This document shows positions 5,556-13,230 of a DNA stretch of 13,840 nucleotides, piece by piece. The stretch lies in the NCBI GenBank assembly GCA_030151165.1, contig JASLEM010000180.1, positions 1 through 13,840 on the forward strand, in the 5' to 3' direction. Made by a program: the position numbers and the translations under genes. Source of the stretch: Burkholderiaceae bacterium. Lineage in GTDB: Bacteria; Pseudomonadota; Gammaproteobacteria; Burkholderiales; Burkholderiaceae. Below the pieces are notes generated by a model. The model did no database searches and was not told the origin of the DNA. It saw nothing but the letters and a program-made list of their open reading frames with translations. How positions within the stretch are numbered: position 1 is the first letter of the stretch; each line of letters begins with the position of its first letter.

Positions 5556-7796
5556 TCAGAAATCGATTGTCCCCGACACCACCACCGAGCGCGGCTCGCC
5601 CACCGTCAGGTAGCTCGAGCCGGGATAGCCACCCGCCGACGCCCAGTAGGCGTGGTTGGCGACGTTGTTGACGCGGACGCGCAGCGTGACGACCTTGGCG
5701 CCGACGTCGAACGCGTAGCGCGCGCCGAGGTCGAAGCGCGACCACGCCGGCACGACCTGCGTGTTGGTGGCGTCCGCGAACTGCGACGAGGTGTGGACGG
5801 CGCGCGCGTCCAGCGTCAGGCCGACGAGGAAGGGCACGTCCCATTCCGTGTCGAAGTTGAACTGCGACTTCGGCGCGCCGATGCCGCTGTGGCCATCGAG
5901 CTTCGTGTCCAGGAAGCTCGCGCCGCCCAGCAGGCGCACGCCGGGCGTCGCCTCGCCGAAGAACGTGAACTCGGCGCCGCGGTTGCGCTGGTGGTCGGCC
6001 ACGCCGTAGAGCGCGGTGCCGTCCGCCTGCACGGTGGACGACGCCAGCGGCTTGCGTGACTCGAACACGCTGAACGCGCCGCCGAGCCGGCCGAAGTCGA
6101 CCTTGACGCCCAGCTCGCCCTGCTTCGTCTGGTACGGCTTGAAGACCTCGCCGGAGTTCGACACCTCGTGCGTGCCGTCGTTGACCGGCGCGATGTCGCC
6201 CGCGACCAGGCCTTCGACGTAGGTCGCGTAGACCGACACCTGCTGGCTCGCCTTGAACACGACGCCACCGACCGGCGTCACGCGGCTGGCCTTGTAGGCG
6301 CCGGCGTTCTCGACGCCCGTGTTGTAGTCGTAGCTCGCCTGCTGGATGCGCTGGTCGCGCGCGCCGAGCGTCAGCAGCACGCGGTCGTTCCAGAACGACA
6401 GCACGTCGGCGATCGCCAGGCTCTCGGTCTTGGTGCGCTGCGTGGTCAGCGGGTCGGTGAGCTTGCCGCCGGTGAAGAAGCTCGAGTCCGGCGGGGTCAC
6501 GAACGTCGGGTCGTAGATCGTCCCGACGCCGACGCCCGCGAAGTCCGCGAAGGCATAGGCGTTCTTCGAGTCCAGCGAATACGTGGCCGCCGAGGCGATC
6601 ACCGTGTGGCCGACGTCGCCCGTGCGGAACTTGCCGCGCAGGCCCACTTCGCCGGTCGAGACGACGTCGTGGCGGGCGTTGTCGAAGCGGTCGACCGTGG
6701 CCGTGCCGTCCGCGGCGGTGACGGTGGGGTTGGCGAAGACGGCCGACTCGTGGCCGTCGCGCAGGCCGGCCGCGGCCCAGCCGGTCAGCGCGGGCGTGAA
6801 GTCGTATTCGGCGCGCACGGTGCCGAAGGTGTCGCGCTCGTTGGAGAACGTCCATGGCTGCGCGATCGGGTCGCGGCCGTTCGGCGCGGCGGGGATCTCG
6901 AGGCCGCCGGCGATGGTGATGCTGGGCGTCGACGCGATCAGCTTGTGGTCCTGCGAGCCGATGTCGGCCGACAGGCGCAGGTCGCCCGTGTGGTAGTCGG
7001 CGCCGAGCGAGAAGACGCTGAGGCGGCGGTTCTCGCCGTGGACGGCGGTCTTGCCGTCGCGGTCGACGGCGGTGAAGCGCAGGCCGAGGTTCCTGTCGTC
7101 GCCGAAGCGGCGGGCGACGTCGAGCGCCTCGTACAGCTGCCCGCCGGTTTCGGTGCCGACGGTGATCTCGTTGAGCGGCTGGTTCGGCGCGCGCTTGGGC
7201 ATGACGTCGACCGCGCCGCCCAGGCCGCTGCCACCCGGTGCCGCGCCGTTCAGGAACGCGCTCGCGCCGCGCAGCACCTCCACCCGCTCGACCAGCTCCG
7301 CGGCCAGGTACTGGCGCGGCAGCAGGCCGTAGAGGCCGTTGTACGACATGTCGTCCGAGTAGATCGGCAGGCCGCGCACCATGTACAGCTGCTGGAAGTT
7401 GCCGAAGCCGCGCGCCACGCGCACGGCCGGGTCGTTCTGCAGCACGTCGGCGATGCTCTGCGCCTGCTGGTCCTGCACGAGCTTCTGCGTGAAGTTGGTG
7501 ACGCTGAACGGCGTCTCCATGATGTCCTGGCTGCCCAGGATGCCCACGCGGCCCCCGCGCGCCACTTGGCCGCCGGCGTACGGCGCCTTCAGGCCGCCGG
7601 CCGAGGCATCGGCGCTCGCGCGGATCGTCACGACCTGCACGCCGTCCGGCGCGGACGCCGAGGCGGCCGGCGCCGGCGCCGCGACCTGGCTCTGGGCCTG
7701 CGCGGCACCGGTGGTCAACAGCAGGGCCACGGCGACGGACAGCGGATGGCGGACAAAGGCGGAAACGCGGGCGGGGACGACAACGGACACGGACAT
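5556..7796 (-). CDS. TonB-dependent ferric siderophore receptor
   Basis: This 746-residue outer-membrane receptor starts with a signal peptide (basic VRHP, then LSVAVALLLTTGAAQA, cleavage expected after residue 34), a linker with a possible TonB box (VQVVTIRA, 54-61), and a plug with SQDIMETPFSVTNFTQ (90-105), DVLQNDPAVRVARGFGNFQ, YMVRGLPI, ELVERVEVLRGASAFLNG and GGSGLGGAVDVMPKR. The beta barrel follows and ends in the conserved NVANHAYWAS block and a terminal phenylalanine. There is no N-terminal signalling (STN) domain, so it is not of the FecA/FpvA regulatory type. The plug resembles hydroxamate or catecholate siderophore receptors, but I cannot name the ligand. I chose ATG 7796 over the upstream in-frame start at 7979 because it puts the signal peptide at the N-terminus and has AGGA 10 nt before it. 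A Fur-type palindrome lies 44-62 bp upstream. The gene leads the iron operon. Confidence 0.92.
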   Translation of the reverse strand: MSVSVVVPARVSAFVRHPLSVAVALLLTTGAAQAQSQVAAPAPAASASAPDGVQVVTIRASADASAGGLKAPYAGGQVARGGRVGILGSQDIMETPFSVTNFTQKLVQDQQAQSIADVLQNDPAVRVARGFGNFQQLYMVRGLPIYSDDMSYNGLYGLLPRQYLAAELVERVEVLRGASAFLNGAAPGGSGLGGAVDVMPKRAPNQPLNEITVGTETGGQLYEALDVARRFGDDRNLGLRFTAVDRDGKTAVHGENRRLSVFSLGADYHTGDLRLSADIGSQDHKLIASTPSITIAGGLEIPAAPNGRDPIAQPWTFSNERDTFGTVRAEYDFTPALTGWAAAGLRDGHESAVFANPTVTAADGTATVDRFDNARHDVVSTGEVGLRGKFRTGDVGHTVIASAATYSLDSKNAYAFADFAGVGVGTIYDPTFVTPPDSSFFTGGKLTDPLTTQRTKTESLAIADVLSFWNDRVLLTLGARDQRIQQASYDYNTGVENAGAYKASRVTPVGGVVFKASQQVSVYATYVEGLVAGDIAPVNDGTHEVSNSGEVFKPYQTKQGELGVKVDFGRLGGAFSVFESRKPLASSTVQADGTALYGVADHQRNRGAEFTFFGEATPGVRLLGGASFLDTKLDGHSGIGAPKSQFNFDTEWDVPFLVGLTLDARAVHTSSQFADATNTQVVPAWSRFDLGARYAFDVGAKVVTLRVRVNNVANHAYWASAGGYPGSSYLTVGEPRSVVVSGTIDF

Positions 7797-7839
7797 CGAA
7801 GGAATTCCTGGAAAGGGACGCAACGCAATTGAGATCGTT

Positions 7840-7858
7840 ATTGCGAGTGATTCGCAAT
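7840..7858. promoter_or_regulatory. Putative Fur box in front of the siderophore receptor
   Basis: ATTGCGAGTGATTCGCAAT is a 19-bp element with perfect 7-bp arms around a 5-bp centre, the size and symmetry of a Fur operator. It contains the GATT core seen in many proteobacterial Fur sites but differs from the E. coli consensus at many positions. It sits in a markedly AT-rich patch (7826-7868) in otherwise very GC-rich DNA. The adjoining GAGATCGTTATTGCG (7831-7845) could be an overlapping second site. A CATAAT on the minus strand (7868-7863) would make a -10 box for the receptor, and Fur bound here would cover the transcription start. The site also lies 166 bp upstream of the divergent CcmI-like gene. 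Confidence 0.6.
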
Positions 7859-7873
7859 TGCAATTATGGTGCA

Positions 7874-7891
7874 TTCCGGAAAAACCCGGAA
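7874..7891. promoter_or_regulatory. Short inverted repeat upstream of the receptor promoter
   Basis: TTCCGG and CCGGAA flank a six-base AAAAAC spacer. The repeat lies just upstream of the putative CATAAT -10 box of the receptor, over the -35 region, and inside the 227-bp divergent gap. It could be an operator for a second regulator, but a pair of 6-bp arms can occur by chance. Confidence 0.25.
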
Positions 7892-8023
7892 GAGGCCCGG
7901 TCGCGACGTCGGCCGCGCTGTGGCGAATCGCCCGATTTCCACCCCGGCGTGCCACCGGCGATCCCCGCGGATCGGCCAATCCGCCGGGACAGGCGAAAAT
8001 GCGCGATTCCCCCGCGAGACCCC

Positions 8024-8857
8024 ATGAACCCAGAAGTCGAACGCATCCAGGCCCGCATCCGCCAGATCGACGAGTACGAGCGCAAGGGCCTGATGCCCAC
8101 CGAGGAGGCCGACGCCACGCGCAAGTCGCTGCTGCGCCGGCTGATGATGATCGTCGTACCCGACACCCCCGCGCCGCGCCTGCCGTGGCGCGTGCACGCG
8201 TGGGCGGTCGTCGCGATGCTGGTGGTCGTCAGCGCGATCACGGCCTACCTGCTCTCCGGCCACGCCGGGCTGCGCCGGCGCAGCGAGGAAGTGCTGGCAG
8301 CCGGCCGCATCGCGCAGGTGCAGGACGACGCGTCGCGGCGCGAGCGCCTCGCGCGCATCCGCGCGGGACAGTCGATCGCGCCGGACGCGAACGGCGTGTT
8401 CCCGGACGGCGCGTCGCCCGCCTCCGCGGCGGCGACGACGCCGGCCTCCTCGGCGGCCGCCGCTTCGGGCAAGGCCACGTCGTCCGCGCAGGCCGACCAG
8501 GTCGCGCCGCTGCTCTCGGGCCACATCGACATCGACCCGAAGTACGACGACAAGGTCTCGTCCGACGACGCCGTCTTCATCGTCGTGCGCCTGCCCGACG
8601 ATCCGACCGGGCTGCCGCTCGCGGCGATGCGCGTGGACGTCAGCAACCTGCCGCTGGACTTCGACATCCGCCAGAAGGAACTCGTCGGCGCGCCCGACCG
8701 CTTCATGCGGGCCAGCGCGGTCGTGGTGACGGCGCGGGTGTCGAAGACGGAAAGCGGCTTCGCGAAGCCCGGCGACCTGATCGGGACCTCGCCGCCCGTG
8801 CCGCCGTGGAGCGGCAGCGTGCGCGTGGTGATCGACCACGCCGTGCCCAAGCCCTGA
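8024..8857 (+). CDS. CcmI/CycH-like membrane protein lacking the TPR domain
   Basis: This 277-residue protein has a charged cytoplasmic helix (VERIQARIRQIDEYERKG, then RKSLLRRLM), one membrane span at about 58-78, an Ala/Ser-rich low-complexity linker (about 125-160) and a compact periplasmic C-terminal domain (163-275). That domain reads like the Ig-like C-terminus of CcmI/CycH, the haem-lyase subunit that presents apocytochrome c: SGHIDIDPKY, DDAVFIVVRLPD, GLPLAAMRVDVSNLP, VVTARVSKTESGFAKPGDL and a final SVRVVIDHAV. The N-terminal helix and span also recall the second half of the CcmI membrane part. The first CcmI span and the whole TPR array that binds apocytochrome are absent. I start it at ATG 8024, where the family-like sequence begins; the frame is open upstream to a TTG at 7829, but that stretch is Arg/Pro-rich and implausible. 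No strong ribosome site is seen. It is divergent from the receptor and not next to other ccm genes here. Confidence 0.72.
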   Translation: MNPEVERIQARIRQIDEYERKGLMPTEEADATRKSLLRRLMMIVVPDTPAPRLPWRVHAWAVVAMLVVVSAITAYLLSGHAGLRRRSEEVLAAGRIAQVQDDASRRERLARIRAGQSIAPDANGVFPDGASPASAAATTPASSAAAASGKATSSAQADQVAPLLSGHIDIDPKYDDKVSSDDAVFIVVRLPDDPTGLPLAAMRVDVSNLPLDFDIRQKELVGAPDRFMRASAVVVTARVSKTESGFAKPGDLIGTSPPVPPWSGSVRVVIDHAVPKP

Positions 8858-8859
8858 TC

Positions 8860-8879
8860 CCCGCGCCGCGGCGCGCGGG
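8860..8879 (+). terminator. GC-only hairpin just after the CcmI-like gene
   Basis: CCCGCGC (8860-8866) and GCGCGGG (8873-8879) form a 7-bp stem with a six-base loop, two bases beyond the stop codon. No T-tract follows, so it is a weak candidate terminator or mRNA 3' stabiliser at most. Confidence 0.3.
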
Positions 8880-8964
8880 CCGCTCTCCCTAACTTGAACG
8901 TCAGCCGCGGCGCCCCGCCGGCAGGCGCCGGCCCGCAGAATGGCCGGCAACAAGGGAGAGGCGC

Positions 8965-10056
8965 ATGCAGAACGCGTCACGGATCGGCTACCTGAGCGCG
9001 GCCAAGGCGGTCGGCATCGTCCTCGTGACGATCGGCCACGCGGAGCCGTTGATGACCACGTTCCCCGTCGTCTGGAAGACGATCTACGCCTTCCACATGC
9101 CGCTGTTCTTCCTGCTCACGGGCCTGTTCGCCGCGCCGGTCGTGCCGCTGAACCGCGCGACCTATGGCGCGCACGCGTTACGCCAGGTGCGCGCGCTGTT
9201 CGTGCCCTATGTCGTGATGAGCCTCGTCTTCACGTTCATCAAGCTGGCGGCGGCGGGCAACGTCAAGCGGCAGGTGCCGATCGACTCCCTGGCGCGCGAC
9301 GTTCTGCTCTTCCCGAGCGACGGCCCGGCGCTCTACCTGTGGTTCATCTACACGCTGCTGGTGATCCGGCTCGCCTGGCCGCTGGTCGCCCGCGCGCCGC
9401 GCTGGCTCGTGATCGCCGCGCTCGCCGCGTTCCAGCTGGCGTCGATCGACATCCCGATCTTCCTGCTCGGCTACGTCGGCTACTACCTGGCGTACTACTG
9501 GCTGGGAGCGCAGCTCGGCCAGCACCTGGACGCGCTGCGCGAGCAGCTGGCGCGGATCCGCTGGTCGCTGCTGGCGGCGGCGGTCTTCGTCGCCCTGGAC
9601 GTCTACGCCCAGGTCGTCCACCCGACCAGGCTGCCGGCCCCGCTGCGGCTGCCGCTGGCGCTCTCGGGCACCTGGCTCGTGCTGGCGGCCTGCCGCCGCT
9701 TCGAGTCGAGGCTCGCCGGGCCCGCGGGCCGCACGCTCGACCGGCAGTCCTTCGACATCTACCTGCTGCAATACCTGTTCATCTTCCCGATGCTGTTCGT
9801 CGGCCGCCGGCTCGGGTTGCCGGATCCGGTGACGATCGCGATCAACATCGCGCTGGGGCTGGTCGGCCCGCTGTCGCTGGTGCGCGCCGGACGCCGCATC
9901 GCGCCCGCGCTGACGACCGCGCTGCTCGGCCCGCGCCGCGGCACGCCATGGCCGCCCTCGTCCGACCACGCCGTCGATCCCGTGCCGGCGCCTCGCCTCG
10001 ACGTGCCCGCCACCGCGGACGACCTCCTGCCCGACGGCGAACGCAAGGCCGCCTGA
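8965..10056 (+). CDS. Membrane O-acyltransferase, acyltransferase family 3 (fucose O-acetylase-like)
   Basis: This 363-residue protein is almost entirely transmembrane helices. Its N-terminus has the family 3 signature: YLSAAKAVGIVLVTIGHA with the presumed catalytic H25, then YAFHMPLFFLLTGLF (41-55), PYVVMSL (81-87) and LWFIYTLLVIRL (125-136), followed by a late SFDIYLLQYLF. Family members move acetyl or succinyl groups from the cytoplasm onto surface sugars such as O-antigen, exopolysaccharide or Nod factor; this one looks nearest to the NolL-like group by eye. After about residue 320 there is a 40-residue Pro/Asp-rich tail that is probably disordered and cytoplasmic. The ATG at 8965 has a good ribosome site (GGGAGAGG) in front. 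It follows the CcmI-like gene on the same strand after 107 bp, perhaps with its own promoter. No glycan synthesis gene is visible nearby, so its substrate is unknown. Confidence 0.85.
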   Translation: MQNASRIGYLSAAKAVGIVLVTIGHAEPLMTTFPVVWKTIYAFHMPLFFLLTGLFAAPVVPLNRATYGAHALRQVRALFVPYVVMSLVFTFIKLAAAGNVKRQVPIDSLARDVLLFPSDGPALYLWFIYTLLVIRLAWPLVARAPRWLVIAALAAFQLASIDIPIFLLGYVGYYLAYYWLGAQLGQHLDALREQLARIRWSLLAAAVFVALDVYAQVVHPTRLPAPLRLPLALSGTWLVLAACRRFESRLAGPAGRTLDRQSFDIYLLQYLFIFPMLFVGRRLGLPDPVTIAINIALGLVGPLSLVRAGRRIAPALTTALLGPRRGTPWPPSSDHAVDPVPAPRLDVPATADDLLPDGERKAA

Positions 10057-10076
10057 CCGCGCCCGCCGCGGCAACG

Positions 10077-10117
10077 AAAAAGCCCGCGCGCCTCGCATGA
10101 AGCGGGGCGGCGCGGGC
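10077..10117 (-). terminator. Rho-independent terminator of aspS
   Basis: On the minus strand, a stem formed by 10117-10102 and 10096-10082 (15 pairs including one G-T wobble, with a single bulged base at 10109) with loop 10101-10097 is followed at once by five T residues (10081-10077). It starts 42 bp after the aspS stop, so it closes the fmdB-DUF502-aspS unit. The plus-strand acyltransferase gene ends 20 bp before it, and the stem may also slow transcription from that side. Confidence 0.88.
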
Positions 10118-10158
10118 CTCGAGCCGGCGGTCGGCCGGTCAGCTCACGTGCGGGAGGC

Positions 10159-11958
10159 TCAGGCCGACGGCGTCGCGGCGGCGGGGCTGCGCAGGCGGAT
10201 GTGCAGTTCGCGCAGCTGCTTCTCGTCGACCACGCTCGGGGCGCCGGTCAGCAGGTCCTGCGCGCGTTGCGTCTTCGGGAAGGCGATCACGTCGCGGATC
10301 GATTCGGCACCGGTCATCATCGTGACGATGCGGTCGAGGCCGAACGCGAGGCCGCCGTGCGGCGGGGCGCCGTACTGCAGCGCGTCGAGCAGGAAGCCGA
10401 ACTTGACCTGGGCGTCTTCCTTGCTGATGTTCAGCGCGGAAAACACCTTGCTCTGGACGTCGGCGCGGTGGATCCGCACCGAGCCGCCGCCGAGTTCCCA
10501 GCCGTTCAGCACCATGTCGTAGGCCTTGGCGATGCACGCGCCCGGATCGGTGTCCATCAGGTCCTCGTGGCCGTCCTTCGGCGCCGTGAACGGGTGGTGG
10601 ACGGCGTTCCAGCGGCCTTCCTCGTCGTCGCGCTCGAACATCGGGAAGTCGACGACCCACAGCGGCGCCCACTTGTCCTCGAACAGGCCGTTGGCCTTGC
10701 CGAACTCCGAGTGGCCGACCTTCAGGCGCAGCGCGCCCATGCCGTCGTTGACGATCTTGGCCTTGTCGGCGCCGAAGAAGATCAGGTCGCCGTTGGCCGC
10801 GCCGGTGCGCGAGAGGATCTCGGCGATCGCCTTGTCGTGCAGGTTCTTGACGATGGGCGACTGCAGGCCTTCGCGGCCCTTGGTCACGTCGTTGACCTTG
10901 ATCCAGGCCAGGCCCTTCGCGCCGTAGATCTTGACGACCTCGGTGTACGCGTCGATCTCGCCGCGGCTGATCTCGGCGCCGCCCTTGACCTTCAGCGCCA
11001 CCACGCGGCCGCCACGCATCGTCGCGGCCGACGAGAACACCTTGAAGTCGACGTCGCCCATGACGTCGGTCAGCTCGGTGAACTCCATCTTCACGCGCAG
11101 GTCGGGCTTGTCCGAGCCGTACAGGCGCATCGCGTCGGCGTAGGTCATCACCGGGTACTCGCCCAGGTCGACGCCGATCGCGTTCTTGAAGACCGAGCGG
11201 ATCATGCCTTCGAACATGTCGCGGATCTCGACCTCGGTCAGGAACGAGGTCTCGATGTCGATCTGCGTGAACTCGGGCTGGCGGTCGGCGCGGAGATCCT
11301 CGTCGCGGAAGCACTTCGTGATCTGGTAGTAGCGGTCGAAGCCGGCCACCATCAGCAGCTGCTTGAACAGCTGCGGCGACTGCGGCAGCGCGAAGAAGTG
11401 GCCGTCGTGCACGCGGCTCGGCACGAGGTAGTCGCGCGCGCCTTCGGGCGTGGACTTGCCGAGCATCGGGGTCTCGATGTCGACGAAGCCGTTCTTGTCC
11501 AGGAACTGGCGCACTTCCATCGCGACGCGGTAGCGCAGCATCAGGTTCTTCTGCATCTGCGGGCGGCGCAGGTCCAGCACGCGGTGCGTGAGGCGCGTGG
11601 TCTCGGACAGGTTCTCGTCATCGAGCTGGAACGGCGGCGTGACGCTCGGGTTCAGCACCTCGAGCTCGCTGCAGAACACCTCGATCGTGCCGCTGGCCAT
11701 GTTCGGGTTGACCGCGTCGGGCGTGCGCGCGCGCACCACGCCGACGACCTTCAGGCAGAACTCGTTGCGGACGCTCTCGGCGACCTTGAAGCTCTCGGCG
11801 AGATCCTGGTCGCAGACGATCTGGACGATGCCTTCGCGGTCGCGCAGGTCGATGAAGATCAGCTTGCCGTGATCGCGGCGGCGGTGCGCCCAGCCCATCA
11901 GGGTCACGGTCTGGCCGGTCAGCTTTTCGCCGACAAGGCCGCAGTAGGTGGTTCTCAT
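10159..11958 (-). CDS. aspS: Aspartyl-tRNA synthetase
   Basis: This 599-residue class IIb synthetase charges tRNA-Asp. The N-terminal OB-fold anticodon-binding domain carries [19 protein letters not shown] (22-40). The catalytic domain has [23 protein letters not shown], motif 2 [18 protein letters not shown] and motif 3 [11 protein letters not shown], with the bacterial GAD insert between motifs 2 and 3. The length is normal. I start it at ATG 11958, which has GGAG nine bases upstream and gives the usual MRTTYCG beginning; the frame is open 24 codons further but in Arg/Pro-rich sequence. H30 (in RRDHG) is the residue linked in Pseudomonas AspRS to the non-discriminating type, which also makes Asp-tRNA-Asn. 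The second position tied to that trait looks like Asp rather than Gly by my remembered alignment, so the type is undecided. The 148-bp leader contains two hairpins (12002-12015 and 12082-12110) but no clear promoter. Confidence 0.97.
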   Translation of the reverse strand: MRTTYCGLVGEKLTGQTVTLMGWAHRRRDHGKLIFIDLRDREGIVQIVCDQDLAESFKVAESVRNEFCLKVVGVVRARTPDAVNPNMASGTIEVFCSELEVLNPSVTPPFQLDDENLSETTRLTHRVLDLRRPQMQKNLMLRYRVAMEVRQFLDKNGFVDIETPMLGKSTPEGARDYLVPSRVHDGHFFALPQSPQLFKQLLMVAGFDRYYQITKCFRDEDLRADRQPEFTQIDIETSFLTEVEIRDMFEGMIRSVFKNAIGVDLGEYPVMTYADAMRLYGSDKPDLRVKMEFTELTDVMGDVDFKVFSSAATMRGGRVVALKVKGGAEISRGEIDAYTEVVKIYGAKGLAWIKVNDVTKGREGLQSPIVKNLHDKAIAEILSRTGAANGDLIFFGADKAKIVNDGMGALRLKVGHSEFGKANGLFEDKWAPLWVVDFPMFERDDEEGRWNAVHHPFTAPKDGHEDLMDTDPGACIAKAYDMVLNGWELGGGSVRIHRADVQSKVFSALNISKEDAQVKFGFLLDALQYGAPPHGGLAFGLDRIVTMMTGAESIRDVIAFPKTQRAQDLLTGAPSVVDEKQLRELHIRLRSPAAATPSA

Positions 11959-12081
11959 GGCAGTACTCCGTTTTGGACGGTTTGTTCGACAAGCACGGCG
12001 CGCCCCGGGAGGGGCTGCGCGGCTCGGCAATTCAGGACAGGGATTCTGGTGCAGGCCGGAGGCGGGGGATCACCCTCAGGA

Positions 12082-12110
12082 CTGAACGCCGATGACCTCG
12101 GGGCGTTCAG
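12082..12110 (-). other. Hairpin overlapping the DUF502 stop codon
   Basis: CTGAACGCC and GGCGTTCAG are perfect 9-bp arms around 11 bases; an alternative fold adds an inner CCGA/TCGG stem. The arms include the DUF502 stop codon. No T-tract follows on the minus strand, so it is unlikely to be a strong terminator. It may set mRNA stability or partly separate DUF502 from aspS. Confidence 0.5.
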
Positions 12111-12766
12111 CCCACCCGATTGGGGTCGGCCCCCACCGGCAGCGCGATGACGCTCGCCGGGGGCGCCACGACGCCCATCGAGATGATGTATTTCAAGGCC
12201 TCGTCGACGCTCATCGACAACGGCTTGCACGCCGCCGCCGGCATCATCAGGAAGAAGCCGGAGGTCGGATTGGGCGTGGTCGGCACGTACAGGCTCAGGT
12301 GCTCGCCCGGCAGCGCCGCGGCCACCTCGCCCGACGGCCTGCCGGTGACGAAGGCGATCGTCCAGCTGCCTTCGCGCGGGTACTGCACCATCACGGCCTC
12401 GCGGAACGCGTTGCCGTTCGTGGAGAACAGCGTGTCGGAGACCTGCTTGACCGAGACGTAGATCGACTTGACGATCGGGATGTGCGACAGCAGCCGGTTC
12501 CACTGCTTGAGCCACCACGCGCCGACCATGTTGGTGACGAACATGCCGGTCAGCAGCAGCAGCAGCACCAGCAGGATCACGCCCAGGCCCGGGACGCTCT
12601 TGAGCAGGTCGGTGACGTTCTGCGTGCCGTCGCCGAACACGCGCTGGATGGCGCCGAGGATGCCGTGGAACAGCCCGTCCATCAGGCCGATCGCCCACGT
12701 GAGCACGCCGACGGTGACCGCCAGCGGCAGCCACACCAGCAGGCCGGCGAACAGGTACTTTCTCAA
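12107..12766 (-). CDS. DUF502 family inner-membrane protein
   Basis: This 219-residue protein begins at a TTG (12766) preceded by GGGAG, which gives the usual family N-terminus (M)RKYLFAGLLVWLPLAVT. An upstream in-frame extension to 12892 is Arg/Ala-rich and overlaps fmdB, so I rejected it. Two membrane segments lie at about 5-28 and 60-86, and a soluble region follows with IPIVKSIYVSVKQVSDTLF, YPREGSWTIAFVTG and TPNPTSGFFLMM, all typical of DUF502. The function is not established. The gene stands 55 bp after fmdB and 148 bp before aspS on the same strand, a common order in Burkholderiales, so cotranscription is likely. Confidence 0.9.
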   Translation of the reverse strand: MRKYLFAGLLVWLPLAVTVGVLTWAIGLMDGLFHGILGAIQRVFGDGTQNVTDLLKSVPGLGVILLVLLLLLTGMFVTNMVGAWWLKQWNRLLSHIPIVKSIYVSVKQVSDTLFSTNGNAFREAVMVQYPREGSWTIAFVTGRPSGEVAAALPGEHLSLYVPTTPNPTSGFFLMMPAAACKPLSMSVDEALKYIISMGVVAPPASVIALPVGADPNRVG

Positions 12767-12821
12767 GAAGGGCTCCCGCCGCGGACGGCCGCGGCTACGG
12801 TGACGGGCATCGCGCGCGGGT

Positions 12822-13172
12822 TCAGTGGCACGCGCAGCTGCCGCCGCCGTGCGAGCCGGAGGACGACGCCGACGCGCTCGTGCCGCCGCCACTGGACGAT
12901 CCGCCGTCGGACGACGGGGCCGGCGCGGGCGCCGCGGCGGGCGCGGACGAGCCGCCGTCGCCGGACGGCGCCACGGCGGGCGCGCTGGTGCCGCCCTTGA
13001 AATCGGTGGCGTACCAGCCCGAGCCCTTCAGCTGGAACCCGGCGGCAGTCACCTGCTTCTGGAACTGGCCGGCGCCGCAGACCGGGCACGCAGTGAGCAC
13101 CGGGTCGGAGATTTTCTGCAGCACGTCGCGCGAATGGCCGCACGCTGCGCAGCGATACGCGTAGATCGGCAT
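12822..13172 (-). CDS. FmdB-family zinc-ribbon protein
   Basis: This 116-residue protein starts MPIYAYRC and has a zinc ribbon with C8-x2-C11 and C29-x2-C32, followed by the standard FQKQVTAAGFQLKGSGWYATDF. The family is named after the putative regulator FmdB of formamidase operons; its role is unproven. The C-terminal half (about residues 60-110) is a Ser/Gly/Ala/Pro low-complexity tail ending in GSCACH, which could bind metal. ATG 13172 is preceded by GAGAG. The frame runs open 58 codons further upstream, but the resulting sequence is not family-like and a TATAAT box lies inside it. It is the first gene of the fmdB-DUF502-aspS unit. Confidence 0.92.
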   Translation of the reverse strand: MPIYAYRCAACGHSRDVLQKISDPVLTACPVCGAGQFQKQVTAAGFQLKGSGWYATDFKGGTSAPAVAPSGDGGSSAPAAAPAPAPSSDGGSSSGGGTSASASSSGSHGGGSCACH

Positions 13173-13199
13173 GTCTGGACTCTCGATTCGAAACAGGAA

Positions 13200-13205
13200 A
13201 TTATA
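13200..13205 (-). promoter_or_regulatory. Perfect -10 box of the fmdB promoter
   Basis: TATAAT reads on the minus strand at 13205-13200 and stands out in the GC-rich surroundings. It would start the transcript some 20 bases before the fmdB ATG. No hexamer like TTGACA is found 16-18 bp upstream (the region reads GCGCCCG), so activation or a weak -35 is implied. Confidence 0.55.
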
Positions 13206-13230
13206 GGATGCCCGGCCCGCCTCGGGCGCG

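Noticed and set aside
6168..7832. Plus-strand frame of 554 codons opposite the receptor
   Set aside because: Antisense shadow of the well-supported TonB-dependent receptor; no motif, and biased composition.
7797..7979. N-terminal extension of the receptor to a start at 7979
   Set aside because: It would bury the signal peptide 61 residues inside the protein and run through the Fur-type palindrome and promoter region.
7829..8023. N-terminal extension of the CcmI-like protein to a TTG at 7829
   Set aside because: The added 65 residues are Arg/Pro-rich and unlike the family, and the start lies within the putative Fur-controlled promoter.
8895..8940. TTGAAC and CAGAAT as a promoter for the acyltransferase gene
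   Set aside because: The spacing between the two hexamers is about 36 bp, far from the 16-18 bp needed, so I do not list it as a promoter.
10201..12150. Plus-strand frame of 649 codons opposite aspS
   Set aside because: It mirrors the aspS reading frame; its Leu/Val/Asp/His-rich composition is that of an antisense shadow.
12767..12892. N-terminal extension of the DUF502 protein
   Set aside because: The added residues are Arg/Ala repeats and overlap the fmdB coding region; the TTG at 12766 has a good ribosome site and gives the normal family N-terminus.
12880..13164. Plus-strand frame opposite fmdB
   Set aside because: It lies on the complement of the low-complexity tail and zinc ribbon of fmdB; open only because of codon bias.
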